From the NCBI GenBank assembly GCA_029851415.1, contig CM056743.1:125022305-125086304 (forward strand): a stretch of DNA of 64,000 nucleotides. The letters run 5' to 3'. Origin of the DNA: Eretmocerus hayati. Its lineage: Eukaryota; Arthropoda; Insecta; Hymenoptera; Aphelinidae. How positions within the stretch are numbered: position 1 is the first letter of the stretch; each line of letters starts with the position of its first letter. The position numbers and the translations under genes are program-made. Under the pieces are notes generated by a model, which worked only from the letters and a program-made list of their open reading frames with translations, searched no databases and had not been told where the DNA came from. Positions 37,407-49,050 of the stretch are shown here, one piece after another.

Positions 37407-38330
37407 TGTGTGTGCATTGTATGCAGAGTCCTTTAATCGATTGACTAGGATCATCTTTCATCAGAACAAGTGGGCAAACGGGATCTCATCTCACCCCTAG
37501 GAAGGAGATGAATCTGATCTTACTGTGCAGATGTCTCACCATGACTAGTTCCCCTTCTCTGCGATCTCAAAATTCTTGCTCAAAACCAAAGTCACATCGC
37601 CTAGAATATGACCCCGAGATACGTAATTCTCCGAATCGAAAAGTATTCGCGTTGAGAGTGTTAGTGTGTAAACTTCGATTCGGAAGACAAATTCAATGAT
37701 TATTATTTTCAAGCGTGAACTATCGATTCATTTTGAACCCTTGTGTTCATCACTTGTAAATATTGTCAAGCAAAAAGTCTGTGAATATTCAATTCGAGAT
37801 CCATCAAGCGAGCCTTGAATGCTCATCAGACACTCAAAAAGAGCAGTGTGAACTTCAATTCAGCAGAAAAACTTATTAATCTATGATTTAAGCGTAAATT
37901 ATCTACTTATCTAGAGCTACTGGTTATCACTTTAGAGACATTAACCAGGAAACGTCTATGAATACTCAAGATCTTACGCGTGTTTTGAACGCTCATAGAT
38001 ACTCGAAAACGAATAAGTTTAGAATAGAGAAATGAAAATGTTGGGTGTGTTAGGATGTAAACTCATTAATCTTCATTTCTAAGTGTGCGGTTGTTGATTT
38101 TTCGAGCAACTATATATCTATTTTTCTCCGTGTGCGATGTTGATGAAGAAATGTTGATGAGTATCGAGGACCCACCAACACCACACAAGTTTCTGATCGC
38201 CATAAGCATACAAAAATTTACTGGAAATTAGGTTCGAATAAGTTATAGCTTGGTATGAGTTCCTCCTATAATTCGGATTACTCTGAGTATACTCAAGAGC
38301 ATCCGGTAGTCGTGCAAACAGCAAGCTGAA
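36710..38330. other. Downstream noncoding region
   Basis: Just after the receptor stop, ATACTGTATTCAT (36720) faces its exact complement at 36854-36866, bracketing about 120 bp. A GT microsatellite lies at 37369-37413. No other gene seen. Confidence 0.5.
37369..37413. repeat. (GT)n microsatellite
   Basis: About 20 GT dinucleotides with one GAGT interruption. Confidence 0.95.
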
Positions 38331-38473
38331 TTTTGTTCACACTTCACTCAAATTCTCTCCTGATTCAGGCTCTAAGCGGCGAATTGTCACACACTAGTTA
38401 TTGCCTAACTTTTATGCGACAACTCGTCGTTTAGCTCGAATCAGGAGAGAATTTGAGGAGAGTGTGAATAAAA
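38331..38473. mobile_element. 143 bp foldback MITE
   Basis: Arms of about 56 bp (38331-38388 and 38418-38473) are inverted repeats with the exact core AAATTCTCTCCTGATTC and matching ends (TTTTGTTCACAC against TTTTATTCACAC). The 29 bp loop contains CTAGTTATTG. Related sequence occurs at 17859-18080. Confidence 0.82.
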
Positions 38474-39822
38474 GTACCACCGATCCAGAGGTTTCTCACT
38501 GATCTGCAATGCTCTTATAATTAGGTGTAAAGGGCAAATTTTAAGGTATAAGTTAGACAGTATAGAAATATTTCAACAACTGCTCTCAATTTTTCTATCA
38601 TCGAAATTTTCACATAAGTTCCGTATGGAACCCTGCGACCGGATTGCATGGCTACCGCGTGTCCATGAAAATTGTGAAATTAGCAAACTATTATTGGGAA
38701 TGTAACAAAATAGGAAAACGACGATCCGCAAATCATTGTTATTTTCTCCGAATAATCAGTGACCCTCCGCACGAAAGTCGAACCAAAACTCTGTACGAGA
38801 GGGCCCGCATTCCATTAGGTTCTGTTGCACGCTATTCCGACCTGCCGGGTTCAGTCTGCTCCTTGTTCTCCAGGCAACGGGTCTTGTCTTACTACTGATT
38901 TTCGTATTGACCCCGGTGCAGCCCTTGTTACCTTGCCACATAACATTTCCAATATTGCCAAATCTCCATCACGCTGACGGTGTATCACCTGATTTTATCT
39001 GTACCACACAATGCAAATAATAATAAATCAAGTCCATTTATCAGTAGGTCTAAAATAATTTCACCCAAAACTCGCCGCCCTTATTCCGATCCTGTGCAAT
39101 TTGATATCAGCTTCCAGACATTGCACTGGTACTAGTTTCCTAAGCCCATGGTTTATGTAAACCGGTGCCTTGAGAACGGAATGATAGCCTTACTATTCCG
39201 AGTCGATATCGATCAGAGATCCCTACAATTGGGACGGTTCACGGAGTTCCAGTCTAACACACGCTCGAGAGAGAAAAATGGGCAATTAAGGTTCCAAGCA
39301 CGATCATGAAAGTAAGACCAAATATCTCGATAACGAACAAATCAAGATTAGACATCGATCGAGGAGCGAGATCGCTCTACAAGGGCCATACTCCCCATCA
39401 TCTTGTGTACTTAAATTGAGGGATTTTTTTCATTAGTTTTATTTGCTCCTGTCACAACCATATGTATAACACATTTGCAAATCAATAAACTTTTATACAA
39501 AATTAACTGACTCAAGGATGGGTAGCAATTATTCATTAGTTTGATTCCACAAAAAAATCTGGAATGTGCATACACTAATACCGGTCGAGGGTTTGTGTAC
39601 ACTTGAAAAAAAAAGTTCGATTTTGGTCACATGACTCCTCTGATCTCCTTGGTCCAAAATGACTCTACTTGGGCTCATTTTCTGGCCTTCTCCAAGCAAT
39701 TTGAGGACTATCTGTGGACTTTCTCCACCCGCTCAACGGGATCTCAATAGGTTAAGCCGAATCCATGGAAAATTTTATGGAAATTTTGTCAACACTCAAA
39801 CTCCGGTAAGTCAAACATAAGT
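38474..39822. other. Noncoding stretch
   Basis: No gene supported. A small hairpin, CGGAAT with ATTCCG, lies at about 39177-39200. Confidence 0.45.
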
Positions 39823-40100
39823 TGATTGATTGATTGATTGATTAGATTTTATTAAGGGCAGAGGGTAAACCCTATTTGCCCAGTTTGGAGAAATAGGAAG
39901 AATTACAACGATTTAACAAAAATAAGTAGTGACGTTGATGAGTAAGGTGCTAAGGCATAAATCTCAAGGGATAATGATAATGCTAGTGTGGCTACAAGAT
40001 AAACTCGAATGTGGTAATTCTAGGGAAGCAGGAATAATGTTATACTAATAATAATAATCATAATTAACCTATATGTGATAATAATGTGAAGCATATATAT
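39823..40100 (-). mobile_element. 3' end fragment of a LINE
   Basis: Tandem TTGA units (39823-39843) are followed by TTATTAAGGGCAGAGGGTAA and CCCTATTTGCCC, nearly the same as the 3' end of LINE B at 5405-5465. On the minus strand this is a LINE 3' UTR ending in (TCAA)n. No coding part is attached, so it is a severely 5'-truncated insertion; its inner limit is uncertain. Confidence 0.65.
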
Positions 40101-41089
40101 TATAATATTAAGAGACAAGTCGGTTCATTTTCCCCCACGGAATCCCTATATCAGGCTTGCCAACATAAAATCAAAATCAGTGTTGCCAACTTGACGACGC
40201 GAAATGTCCCTAGACCGAGTCAAATGTCCCTAGATTTTTCCGCGATGTATAGAACACGTGTTTAAGCGTCGTTTATGTATTTTTGACGTATTTTTGAGTT
40301 TTGTATATGTATTTTCGATTTTATTACATGTATTTATACAATTATATTACATATTCGATTTGCTGCTAATTCTTGCCGTGAAGACAGTCGCTGATCGGTC
40401 TCACGGAGCCCTTTCGAACACTGCCCAAGCTTCCGAATCCGTTGGCGAAGGTTAGGAGCAATCGATTTTTACGTGTTTCGTTTAAATATTTTCGTATTAA
40501 GTGCATGCAGGGAGTCATTTTATGGCGTATTTTAGTGGAACGTTTTAGAAAATTCGAGACACCGCCATTTTCAACATCGAAGGTAGCCGAGTAACTCTTT
40601 ACGGTTGACAAGGCCGCCTTACTTTCAGATGTGAAGTAACTTTGGTGTTCGATTTAGTTTTATTTAATTTAATTTTGTTTTATTCAATGGTTTTTATTTT
40701 AATTTTTTGTTAAAGATAGATCGATCCGCATGAGTATTGATTGATTTCGAATGAAATTAGTGATAATGTGACGATGAAGTCGAATTGTACTGATGAAAAG
40801 ATGGAATAATAGAGATCGAGAGGTTGTTATTTCGTTGATTTGAATATATGATGGATACGAATGGATTTCAAATTTCTAAAACTTTTCTGAACGAATTCGA
40901 GGAATCTTTGATTTGACTTTGAATATGATAATTTTCGCATTTCCACTCATATTGAGTGTGAACCTACGTAATACCTCGACGTTTTTGAACTTATTTCCAT
41001 TTGGAAGAGAGATTGAACGTTGTTTTGAAGTTTGAACTTATGAAAATATGAAGTGAGAAGCGGTTTACGTCTATCTCGAATGCTTATAT
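40101..41089. other. Noncoding stretch preceding array 1
   Basis: AT-rich sequence with T-rich plus-strand blocks near 40650-40710. No gene supported. Weak similarity to the array begins somewhere near 40.9-41.1 kb. Confidence 0.4.
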
Positions 41090-41390
41090 TAGAGGGCGTC
41101 ATTTTATATAGGGGGGCGGTTGAGAGAACTCTCTTGATAAGTTTATGATTTAAGTAATTTTATGAGATTTAGGGATAGATACTTTGCATTGAAGAATGGT
41201 ATCGTATAGAGTATTGAGAATGACTTTTGTAAATGAATCCAATATCACTCGATTGATGCAATCGTGAGGGGAGAATTGAGTTGATGCGTTGTGATGGTTT
41301 TCGATATGCGATTATTAAGAGCAATTATTGGGCATATATTCATCAGGAAAGTTCTTTGTTTTCATATTGAGCATTTACTGCGGAAGATTT

Positions 41391-41785
41391 GAATTTTTGA
41401 GAAGTTTTTGATTCGATGGAATGATTTTAATATTCATCATCCTCGTTTTTTGTTTATGGTGTGAAATTGAGTTGAAATTGTGGAGTGTTTCATGTTTAGA
41501 GTAAAAATGTAACTCTTCATCACAGAGGTTGAAGGAGACATGATCAGATGAGACTGACACGTCGTTCTGGGCTCCCAGTGTCAGGGCCAGAGCGATGCTC
41601 AGATCAGAGGAAATCCAGCAACATGTTTCAGAAGAGTGGTGTCAGTGTTGTGTTGTTTTTTTACAATAGCTGGGCAACAGGGAGTCACACTCTGTCGCAC
41701 TCGGGAATGAGAAACCCAACTCCCATATGAGCCAAGGCATTATGTGCTGTTGCAACTTGTAAAAGTGTGGTGGGGTAGTTTTGAG
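41391..41785. repeat. Array 1 core, copy 1
   Basis: A ~395 bp core, almost unchanged in all five units. Within it a plus-strand ATG frame of 60 codons (41548-41730) is kept in every copy with only one or two replacements. The inverted pair CTGACAC (41554-41560) and GTGTCAG (41578-41584) is also kept. A minus-strand frame of about 60 codons from the same region is conserved too, so coding cannot be inferred from openness alone. Confidence 0.85.
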
Positions 41786-42420
41786 TAACTATGACGAGGA
41801 TGAGATGAATTTATATGTTATCAGAGAAGCTTTAAATTAGAGTCTGCTAATGATGATATATGTGAATGCTTTTACTTTGTGATGGAATTGGGACAATGAT
41901 TTTATTTTGTCGAGTGATAGTGGATTCATATATTTTTTTCTACATGACTCTGAATTGAATCAAGTTGAGTAGGAATCAGTACTTGGAATCTCTTAATATA
42001 TTGAAAAATTTGAATCATGCCCTTTTTGAAAATCTGTATGAATCTTATGATGGAAAGAATATTTTTGAACTCGAGCTTGGAAAAATGCACAATTTAAGAT
42101 TGTATTTTTACTTTAGAGGGCGTAATTTGATTTGGGGTAGTCGTTGAGAGAGTTCTCTTCGTTAGTCCATGATTTAACTGATCTGCATTCGATTTAAGAG
42201 TCGATTATTTAGATTGAGTTATGGTAACGTCTAGAGCATTCAAAATAACAATTGTGAATGAATCCAATATCACTTGACTAATACATCCGTGAGGGGAGAA
42301 TTGAATTGATGTATTGTGATGGTCTTTGATACGCGATCATGAAGAACAATTGTTACAAAATAACTATCAGGGAATTTCTTCGTTTTTATACTATTTTTTA
42401 GTATTTACGTTGAGAGATTT

Positions 42421-42816
42421 GAATTTTTGAGAAGTTTTTGATTTGATGGAATGATTTTAATATTCATCATCCTCGTTTTTTGTTTATGATGTGAGATTGA
42501 GTTGAAACTGTGGAGTGTTTTATGTTCAGAGTAAGAATGTAACTCATCATCACAGAGGTTGAAGGAGACATGATCAGATGAGACTGACACGTCGTTCTGG
42601 GCTCCCAGTGTCAGGGCCAGAGCGATGCTCAGATCAGAGGAAATCCAGCAACATGTTTCAGAAGAGTGGTGTCAGTGTTGTGTTGTTTCTTTACAATAGC
42701 TGGGCAACAGGGAGCCACACTCTGTCGCACTCGGGAATGAGAAACCCAACTCCCATATGAGCCAAGGCATTATGTGCTGTTGCAACTCGTAAAAGTGTGG
42801 TGTGGTATTTTTTGAG
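42421..42816. repeat. Array 1 core, copy 2
   Basis: Same core; the 60-codon frame at 42578-42760 has one replacement (F to L) relative to copy 1, and GGGAGCCACAC replaces GGGAGTCACAC. Confidence 0.85.
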
Positions 42817-43609
42817 CGTGTCTGACGAGGATGATTTGATATCTTTTTCTCTGAGGAAATGTTGAGATTGGATTTTATGGTACAAGATTAATGGTAACTA
42901 TTTTTTTTGATGAGATGAGAAAAATTACTCCATTTTTTCAAGTGATATTGGATTCATACACAATCCTGTAGATTATCTGTACGTTATTGTAATGGAAATG
43001 AAGCTTCAATGACTCTACGGAATGAAAAGATCGATTGTAGATAATTGATGAGAATCGTATATGTTTTTGGGAATTCTTATGTTAGAGGAAGTGAATAGAC
43101 ACAAGAGGGTGCAGTTCGGGACTTTCCCCGAACTACATAATTTTTTATTCAATTTTGTGAGATTCATGAATTCATACAATATGATAACTAATCAGATTAA
43201 TACTATACTAGAGAATATGATATGAGTATCACAATTGTACACTATATATTTATCTTAGCTAATTATGTTGTGACTTGGTGATTCTGTGGAGTCTAATGTT
43301 TTATTTGATAAATTTTCTTCGAATAAAATGAGTAAAGTTTCATTAGTTCACTAGATTGTAACTTCAATTACAATTTTGATTCGATCTCAATTTAATTGCT
43401 TACTGGTAAAATCTTTATGAAAAATGCATTTAAAATGACGTTTGTGAATGAATCCAATATTACTTGACTAATGCATCCGTGAGGGGAGAATTGAATTGAT
43501 GTATTGTGATGGTCTTCGCTATGTGATCATTAAGAACAATTGTTATAAAATTACTATCAGGGAATCTCTTTGTTTTCATAAATTTTTCAGTATTTACGTT
43601 TAGAAATTA

Positions 43610-44004
43610 GAATTTTTGAGAAGTTTTTGATTCGGTGGAATGATTTTAATATCCATCATCCTCGTTTTTTGTTTATGATGTGAAATTGAGTTGAAATTGT
43701 GGAGTGTTTCATGTTCAGAGTAAAAATGTAACTCTTCATCACAGAGGTTGAAGGAGACATGATCAGATGAGACTGACACGTCGTTCTGGGCTCCCAGTGT
43801 CAGGGCCAGAGCGATGCTCAGATCAGAGGAAATCCAGCAACATGTTTCAGAAGAGTGGTGTCAGTGTTGTGTTGTTTTTTTACAATAGCTGGGCAACAGG
43901 GAGTCACACTCTGTCGCACTCGGGAATGAGAAACCCAACTCCCATATGAGCCAAGGCATTATGTGCTGTTGCAACTCGTAAAAGTGTGGTGTTGTATTTT
44001 TTGA
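43610..44004. repeat. Array 1 core, copy 3
   Basis: Same core; the 60-codon frame at 43767-43949 is identical to copy 1 although the surrounding unit sequence differs. Confidence 0.85.
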
Positions 44005-44797
44005 GCGTGTGTGACGAGGATGATTTGATATCTTTTTTTCTAAGGAAATGTTGAGATTGGATTCTATGGTACAAGATCAATGGTAACATTTTTTTTTGAT
44101 GAGATGAGAAAAATTACTCCATTTTTTCAGGTGATATTGGATTCATACACAATCCTGTAGATTATCTGTACGTTATCATCATGGAAATTAAGCTTTAATG
44201 ACTCTACGAAATGAAAAGATCGATTGTATATAATTGATGTGAATCGTATATGTTTTTTGGAATTCTTATATTAGAGGAAATGAATAGACACAAGAGGGTG
44301 CAGTTCGGGACTTCCCCCGAACTACATGATTTTTTATTCAATTTTATGAGATTCATGGATTCATACAATATGATAACTAATCAGATTAATACTATACTAG
44401 AGAATATGATCTGAGTATCACAATTGTAGACAATATATTCATCTTAGCTAATTATGTTGTGACTTGGTGTCACTGGAGTCTAATGTTTTATTCGATAAAT
44501 TTTCTACAAATAAAAAAAGCAAAATTTCATTAGTTCGCAAAATTTCAATTTTAATCACGTTTTCGATTCGCTCTAAATTTAATTGCTTACTGGCGAAATC
44601 TTTATGAAAAATTCATTTAAAATGACGTCTATGAATGAATCCAATATCATTTGACCAATGCATCCGTAAGGGAAGAATTGAATTCATGTATTGTGATGGT
44701 CTTTGATACGTGATCATGAAGAACAATTGTTACAAAATAACTATCAGGGAATTTCTTCGTTTTTATACTATTTTTTAGTATTTACGTTGAAAGATTT

Positions 44798-45196
44798 GAA
44801 TTTCCGAGAAGTTTTTGATTTGATGGAATGATTTTAATATTCATCATCCTCGTTTTTTGTTTATGATGTGAGATTGAGTTGAAACTGTGTTGGAGTGTTT
44901 CATGTTCAGAGTAAGAATGTAACTCATCATCACAGAGGTTGGAGGAGACATGATCAGATGAGACTGACACGTCGTTCTGGGCTCCCAGTGTCAGGGCCAG
45001 AGCGATGCTCAGATCAGAGGAAATCCAGCAACATGTTTCAGAAGAGTGGTGTCAGTGTTGTGTTGTTTTTTTACATTAGCTGGGCAACAGGGAGCCACAC
45101 TCTGTCGCACTCGGGAATGAGAAACCCAACTCCCATATGAGCCAAGGCATTATGTGCTGTTGCAACTCGTAAAAGTGTGGTGTGGTATTTCTTGAG
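44798..45196. repeat. Array 1 core, copy 4
   Basis: Same core; the frame at 44958-45140 has one replacement (N to I), and a small insertion (GT plus T) near 44889 shifts the opposite-strand frame. Confidence 0.85.
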
Positions 45197-45989
45197 CGTG
45201 TGTGACGAGGATGATTTGATATCTTTTTTTCTGAGGAAATGTTGAGATTGGATTTTATGGTACAAGATTAATGGTAACCATTTTTTTTGATGAGATGAGA
45301 AAAATTACTCCATTTTTTCAAGTGATATTGGATTCATACACAATCCTGTAGATTATCTGTACGTTATTGTAATGGAAATTAAGCTTTAATGACTCTACGG
45401 AATGAAAAGATCGATTGTAGATAATTGATGAGAATCGTATATGTTTTTGGGAATCCTCATGTTAGAGGGAGTGAGTAGACACAAGAGGGTGCAGTTCGGG
45501 ACTTTCCCCGAATTACATGAATTTCTATTCAATTTCATGAGATTCATGAATTCATAGAATATAAAAACCAATCAGATTAATACTATACTAGAGGATATAA
45601 TATGAGTAGCACAATTGTAGATTATATATCTATCTTAGCTGACTTTATTGTGACTTGGTGATTCACTGGAGCCTAATGCTTCATTCGATAAATTTTTCTC
45701 AAATGACATGAACAAAATTTTATTACTTCATAAGATTCCAACTTCAATCACGTTTTCGATTCGCTCTGAATCTAATTGTTCACTTGCGAAATCTTGATGA
45801 AAAATTCATTTAAAATGCGTTTGCGAATGAATTCAATATCATTTGACCAATGCATCCGTGAGGGGAGAATTAAATTGATGTATTAAGATGGTCTCTAATA
45901 CGCGATCATTAAGAACAGTTGATACAGAATTAATATCAGGGAATCTCTTCGTTTTCATATTATTTTTTAGTATTTACGTTGAAAGATTT

Positions 45990-46385
45990 GAATTTCCGAG
46001 AAGTCTTTGATTCAATGGAATGATTTTGATATTCATCATCCTCGTTCTTCGTTTATGATGTGAGATTGAGTTGAAACTGTGGAGTGTTTCATGTTCAGAG
46101 TAAAAATGTAACTCTTCATCACAGAGGTTGAAGGAGACATGATCAGATGAGACTGACACGTCGTTCTGGGCTCCCAGTGTCAGGGCCAGAGCGATGCTCA
46201 GATCAGAGGAAATCCAGGAACATGTTCCCGAAGAGTGGTGTCAGTGTTGTGTTGTTTTTTTACAATAGCTGGGCAACAGGGAGTCACACTCTGTCGCACT
46301 CGGGAATGAGAAACCCAACTCCCATATGAGCCAAGGCATTATGTGCTGTTGCAACTCGTAAAAGTGTGGTGTGGTATTTTTTGAG
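45990..46385. repeat. Array 1 core, copy 5
   Basis: Same core; two replacements (S to R, Q to P) in the frame at 46147-46329. Downstream of about 46390 the sequence departs from the other units, marking the array edge. Confidence 0.85.
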
Positions 46386-46923
46386 TATGTGTGACGAGGA
46401 TGATTCGTTATTTTTCCCCTGGGGAAAGCTTTGAATCGGATTCTATGCTGAGAGATTAATGCGAGAATATTTGATTTCCAATAAAAACGAGGAAGTGACT
46501 TGAATTTCTTCAGTGATATTGAACTTATACGCATATTCGTAAATTAATTGTAGTTCGATTGGGAAAACGATTTGATCGATTCTAAAAATTCTGGAATGTA
46601 TTGGAAATTCTTAATTTCTTGGGATCTATCTGGGAATTGTTAGACGATTTCAATTCTCTTAATTTGTGATCAAACAAATGTAAAATTCGAGATTTTCAGA
46701 GTTGGAATCATCTTCAAAAATTTGATCTCTTGAATAAATAATGAAATTGAACATGTTTTTTGATGTGAGATATAAGAAGATTCTATATCATCTAAATATA
46801 TTGTTTGGAAAATCGTGGTTTGAATGTTGAAATACACTTTTCTTGATTTCGAAATTTCAAGTTGTATTAGACGATTATACTGCTAAGCACTTACATATGA
46901 TTTCTTGGAAGGTGTCTTCAATC
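46386..46923. other. Spacer between the two arrays
   Basis: AT-rich sequence with no gene or repeat unit recognised. Confidence 0.5.
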
Positions 46924-47095
46924 TTATTTCAGTGGGTTCTTCTCGTTGATCTTCAAATCTGCCATCTTTTCTTCTGCTAAGATGCAAGTGATTTTGTTGT
47001 AGTTTTCCTGTGTTGTCTCATCGAAGTGACCTTGAATGATTTGTAATTGATGATAGTTTTGATTTTTCCTCGGAACACCACAAATTGATTCTAGT
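46924..47095 (-). CDS. Candidate terminal exon, unknown protein
   Basis: On the minus strand a plausible acceptor (TTCGTTCTACAG, AG at 47096-47097) is followed by about 55 open codons ending in TAA at 46924-46926. The peptide is rich in N, Q, E and K (for example QIIQGHFDETTQENYNKI) and has no domain I recognise. It is single-copy in the window and lies directly beyond the low-coordinate edge of array 2, downstream of the array on this strand. Its phase (2) does not fit the donor seen in the array units (phase 0 in the longest frame), so any link is unproven. Confidence 0.3.
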
Positions 47096-47666
47096 CTGTA
47101 GAACGAATTAGAATACATTAAGAAATTTTCAAGATTCGAATAGAGGGAATTTTTTGTGAATTCTTGGAAAAAATCATGCGAAAAAAAATTTTTTTTATAT
47201 TTTTGTCCTCCCGAAATCGCGCAAAGAATTTTTTTTTTTCGTTTCTTTTTCATCTCAATTTTTCTCAAATTGTTAAGAATTATGACAACGGAATAATGTA
47301 AAATACTGAGTGACATTGTGGTTACATCAACCCCATGGGAACATGCCGCAGAGGGGGAATTTTTGGAAAAATTCATGCAAGAAAGAAAATTTTTTATATT
47401 TTTGTCCTCCCGAAATCGCGTAAAAATTTTTTAAATCTTAATTTTATATGTACTCAACCACTCAGAGTTACGTAAAATTGTCAAAACACGTATCAAACAT
47501 GTTCTCAAACCGTTGAAACTAAAAAGAGTCCGATATTTTCGGTTTCCTAACACAATTTTATGATACGTTCGAATTTGATGAGGAAGTCTCATAATAATCG
47601 AACATGTGTGATACTGAGTATTAAATCGAAGAATATTAATGCTAACGTTACCTAATTATATAGTTA

Positions 47667-49050
47667 TACTGAATTGATTACTCACGTGCTCTCGTGTTAA
47701 CTTCTTCTCGAATAACATGATGGATGAATGATCGCAGTCCGTCTTTGCTTCTTTTGATGACCGGTTCGGGCAGGCGTGTGTTGATGCGACGGGAACAACA
47801 GGATGACTGCAAGCTGCATCGAAATCTTGTATCACTGACGCTTCCCCACTTTTCTTCGATTGCTGAGAGGCTGCACGTGCGGAGTCGCGGCAAGAGTCGA
47901 ACTTCGAATGTGGCCCCCGCGAGCACGTGGGTTTGCTAACTTCATCCCTTCCATTGATTATCCCGTATATAATCCTTCTCACGCGCACGTCTGCTTGCAC
48001 GGGGTATTCACCGGAGACTGGGGGATGGCGCCGAAGGGACTGCTATTGAGTGTCACCTTTTATTTATCCAATTATTGCGTCGACTGGTATTCTTCGGTAT
48101 GTAGTTCTGTTTGCGGTAATGGGCCACGTGAGACTGCGAGTTGGTGGAGGAGTGTGTTTGACTTAGTGATTTGGTTCTTTTATTAGCATTTACACAGGAA
48201 GTTTCTTTTTGTTGTGCAAGTTTTGACGCGGAGTGAACGCCAAAATGACATTTGGAAGACACAAACTCACGTGACTATGTCTTTGCGGGGATCATTTCAT
48301 ATGCCACAAAATGGGGATTTTCTGGAAGTTTTGGGAAAAATTCATGCAAAGGAAAAAATTTTTTATATTTTTGTTTTCCCGAAATCGCGCAAAAAAAAAT
48401 TTTTTTTTCTTTTTTTTTTTTATCTCAATTTTTTCCAAATGTTCAAAAATTATGACAACGAAATAATGTAAGAAATCGCGTGACTCTGTCGTTACGTCAA
48501 TGACATGGGAACATGCCGCGGAGTGGGAATTTTTTGTAAATTTTTGGAAAAATTCTTGCAAAAAAAAAAAAAAATTTTTATATTTTTGTCCTCCCGAAAT
48601 CGCGCAAAAATTTTTTTTCTCTCGTTTCTTTTTCATCTCAATTTTTTTCAAATTGTTGAAAATCATCACAACGGAATAATGTAAAATATCGCGTGACATT
48701 GTGGTTACGTCAACCACATGGGAACATGCCGCAGAGTGGGAATTTTTGGAAAAATTCATGCAAGAAAGAAAATTTTTTATATTTTTGTCCTCCCGAAATC
48801 GCGTCAAAATTTTTTAAGTCCTAATTTTATATGTACTCAACCACTCAGAGCTACGTGAAATTGTCAAATATGTATCAAATATGTTCTCAAACCGTTGAAA
48901 CTAAATAGAGTCCGATATTTTCGGTTCCCTAACACAATTTTATGATACGTTCAAATTTAATGAGAAAGTCTCATGACAATCGAACATGTGTGATACTGAG
49001 TATTTAATCGAAGAATGGTTAGGCTAACGTTTGCTAATTATTCATAGATA
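47667..49050. repeat. Array 2 unit 1
   Basis: Edge unit, diverged. It has five CACGTG palindromes and the longest plus-strand ATG frame after the TATA box (48025-48186, 53 codons), and its subrepeats form one open minus-strand frame of 171 codons (48292-48807) because the A/T runs happen to keep phase. Confidence 0.9.
48025..48186 (+). CDS. Candidate short secreted peptide ORF or first exon (array 2 unit 1)
   Basis: ATG with a favourable context (GGGGGATGG) lies about 60 bp after a TATATAA-type box. The first residues (MAPKGLLLSVTFYL) look like a weak signal peptide and are followed by several cysteines and tryptophans. A donor-like CTTCG|GTATGT at 48092-48102 and an acceptor-like TTTACACAG ending at 48197 would define a 101 bp intron. 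Unit 2 keeps the frame past codon 21; units 3-6 have TGA at that point. I do not recognise the peptide. Without transcript evidence this is only a candidate. Confidence 0.25.
   Translation: MAPKGLLLSVTFYLSNYCVDWYSSVCSSVCGNGPRETASWWRSVFDLVIWFFY

Larger units (their letters stand above)
41090..46560. repeat. Tandem array 1: five units of about 1.19 kb
   Basis: Cores begin near 41391, 42421, 43610, 44798 and 45990, i.e. spacings of 1030, 1189, 1188 and 1192 bp. Units 2-4 are alike over their whole length; units 1 and 5 diverge outside the core. Each unit also has a moderately conserved segment with GAATGAATCCAATATCA about 150 bp before the core. No transposase or recognised gene is present. Units are in direct orientation. 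Confidence 0.95.

Noticed and set aside
41660..41700. Alu-like string (CTGGGCAACAGGGAGTCACA) in the array 1 core, suggesting primate contamination
   Set aside because: Only about 25 bp is similar; the rest of the core and unit has no Alu features, and the array sits in continuous insect-like sequence.
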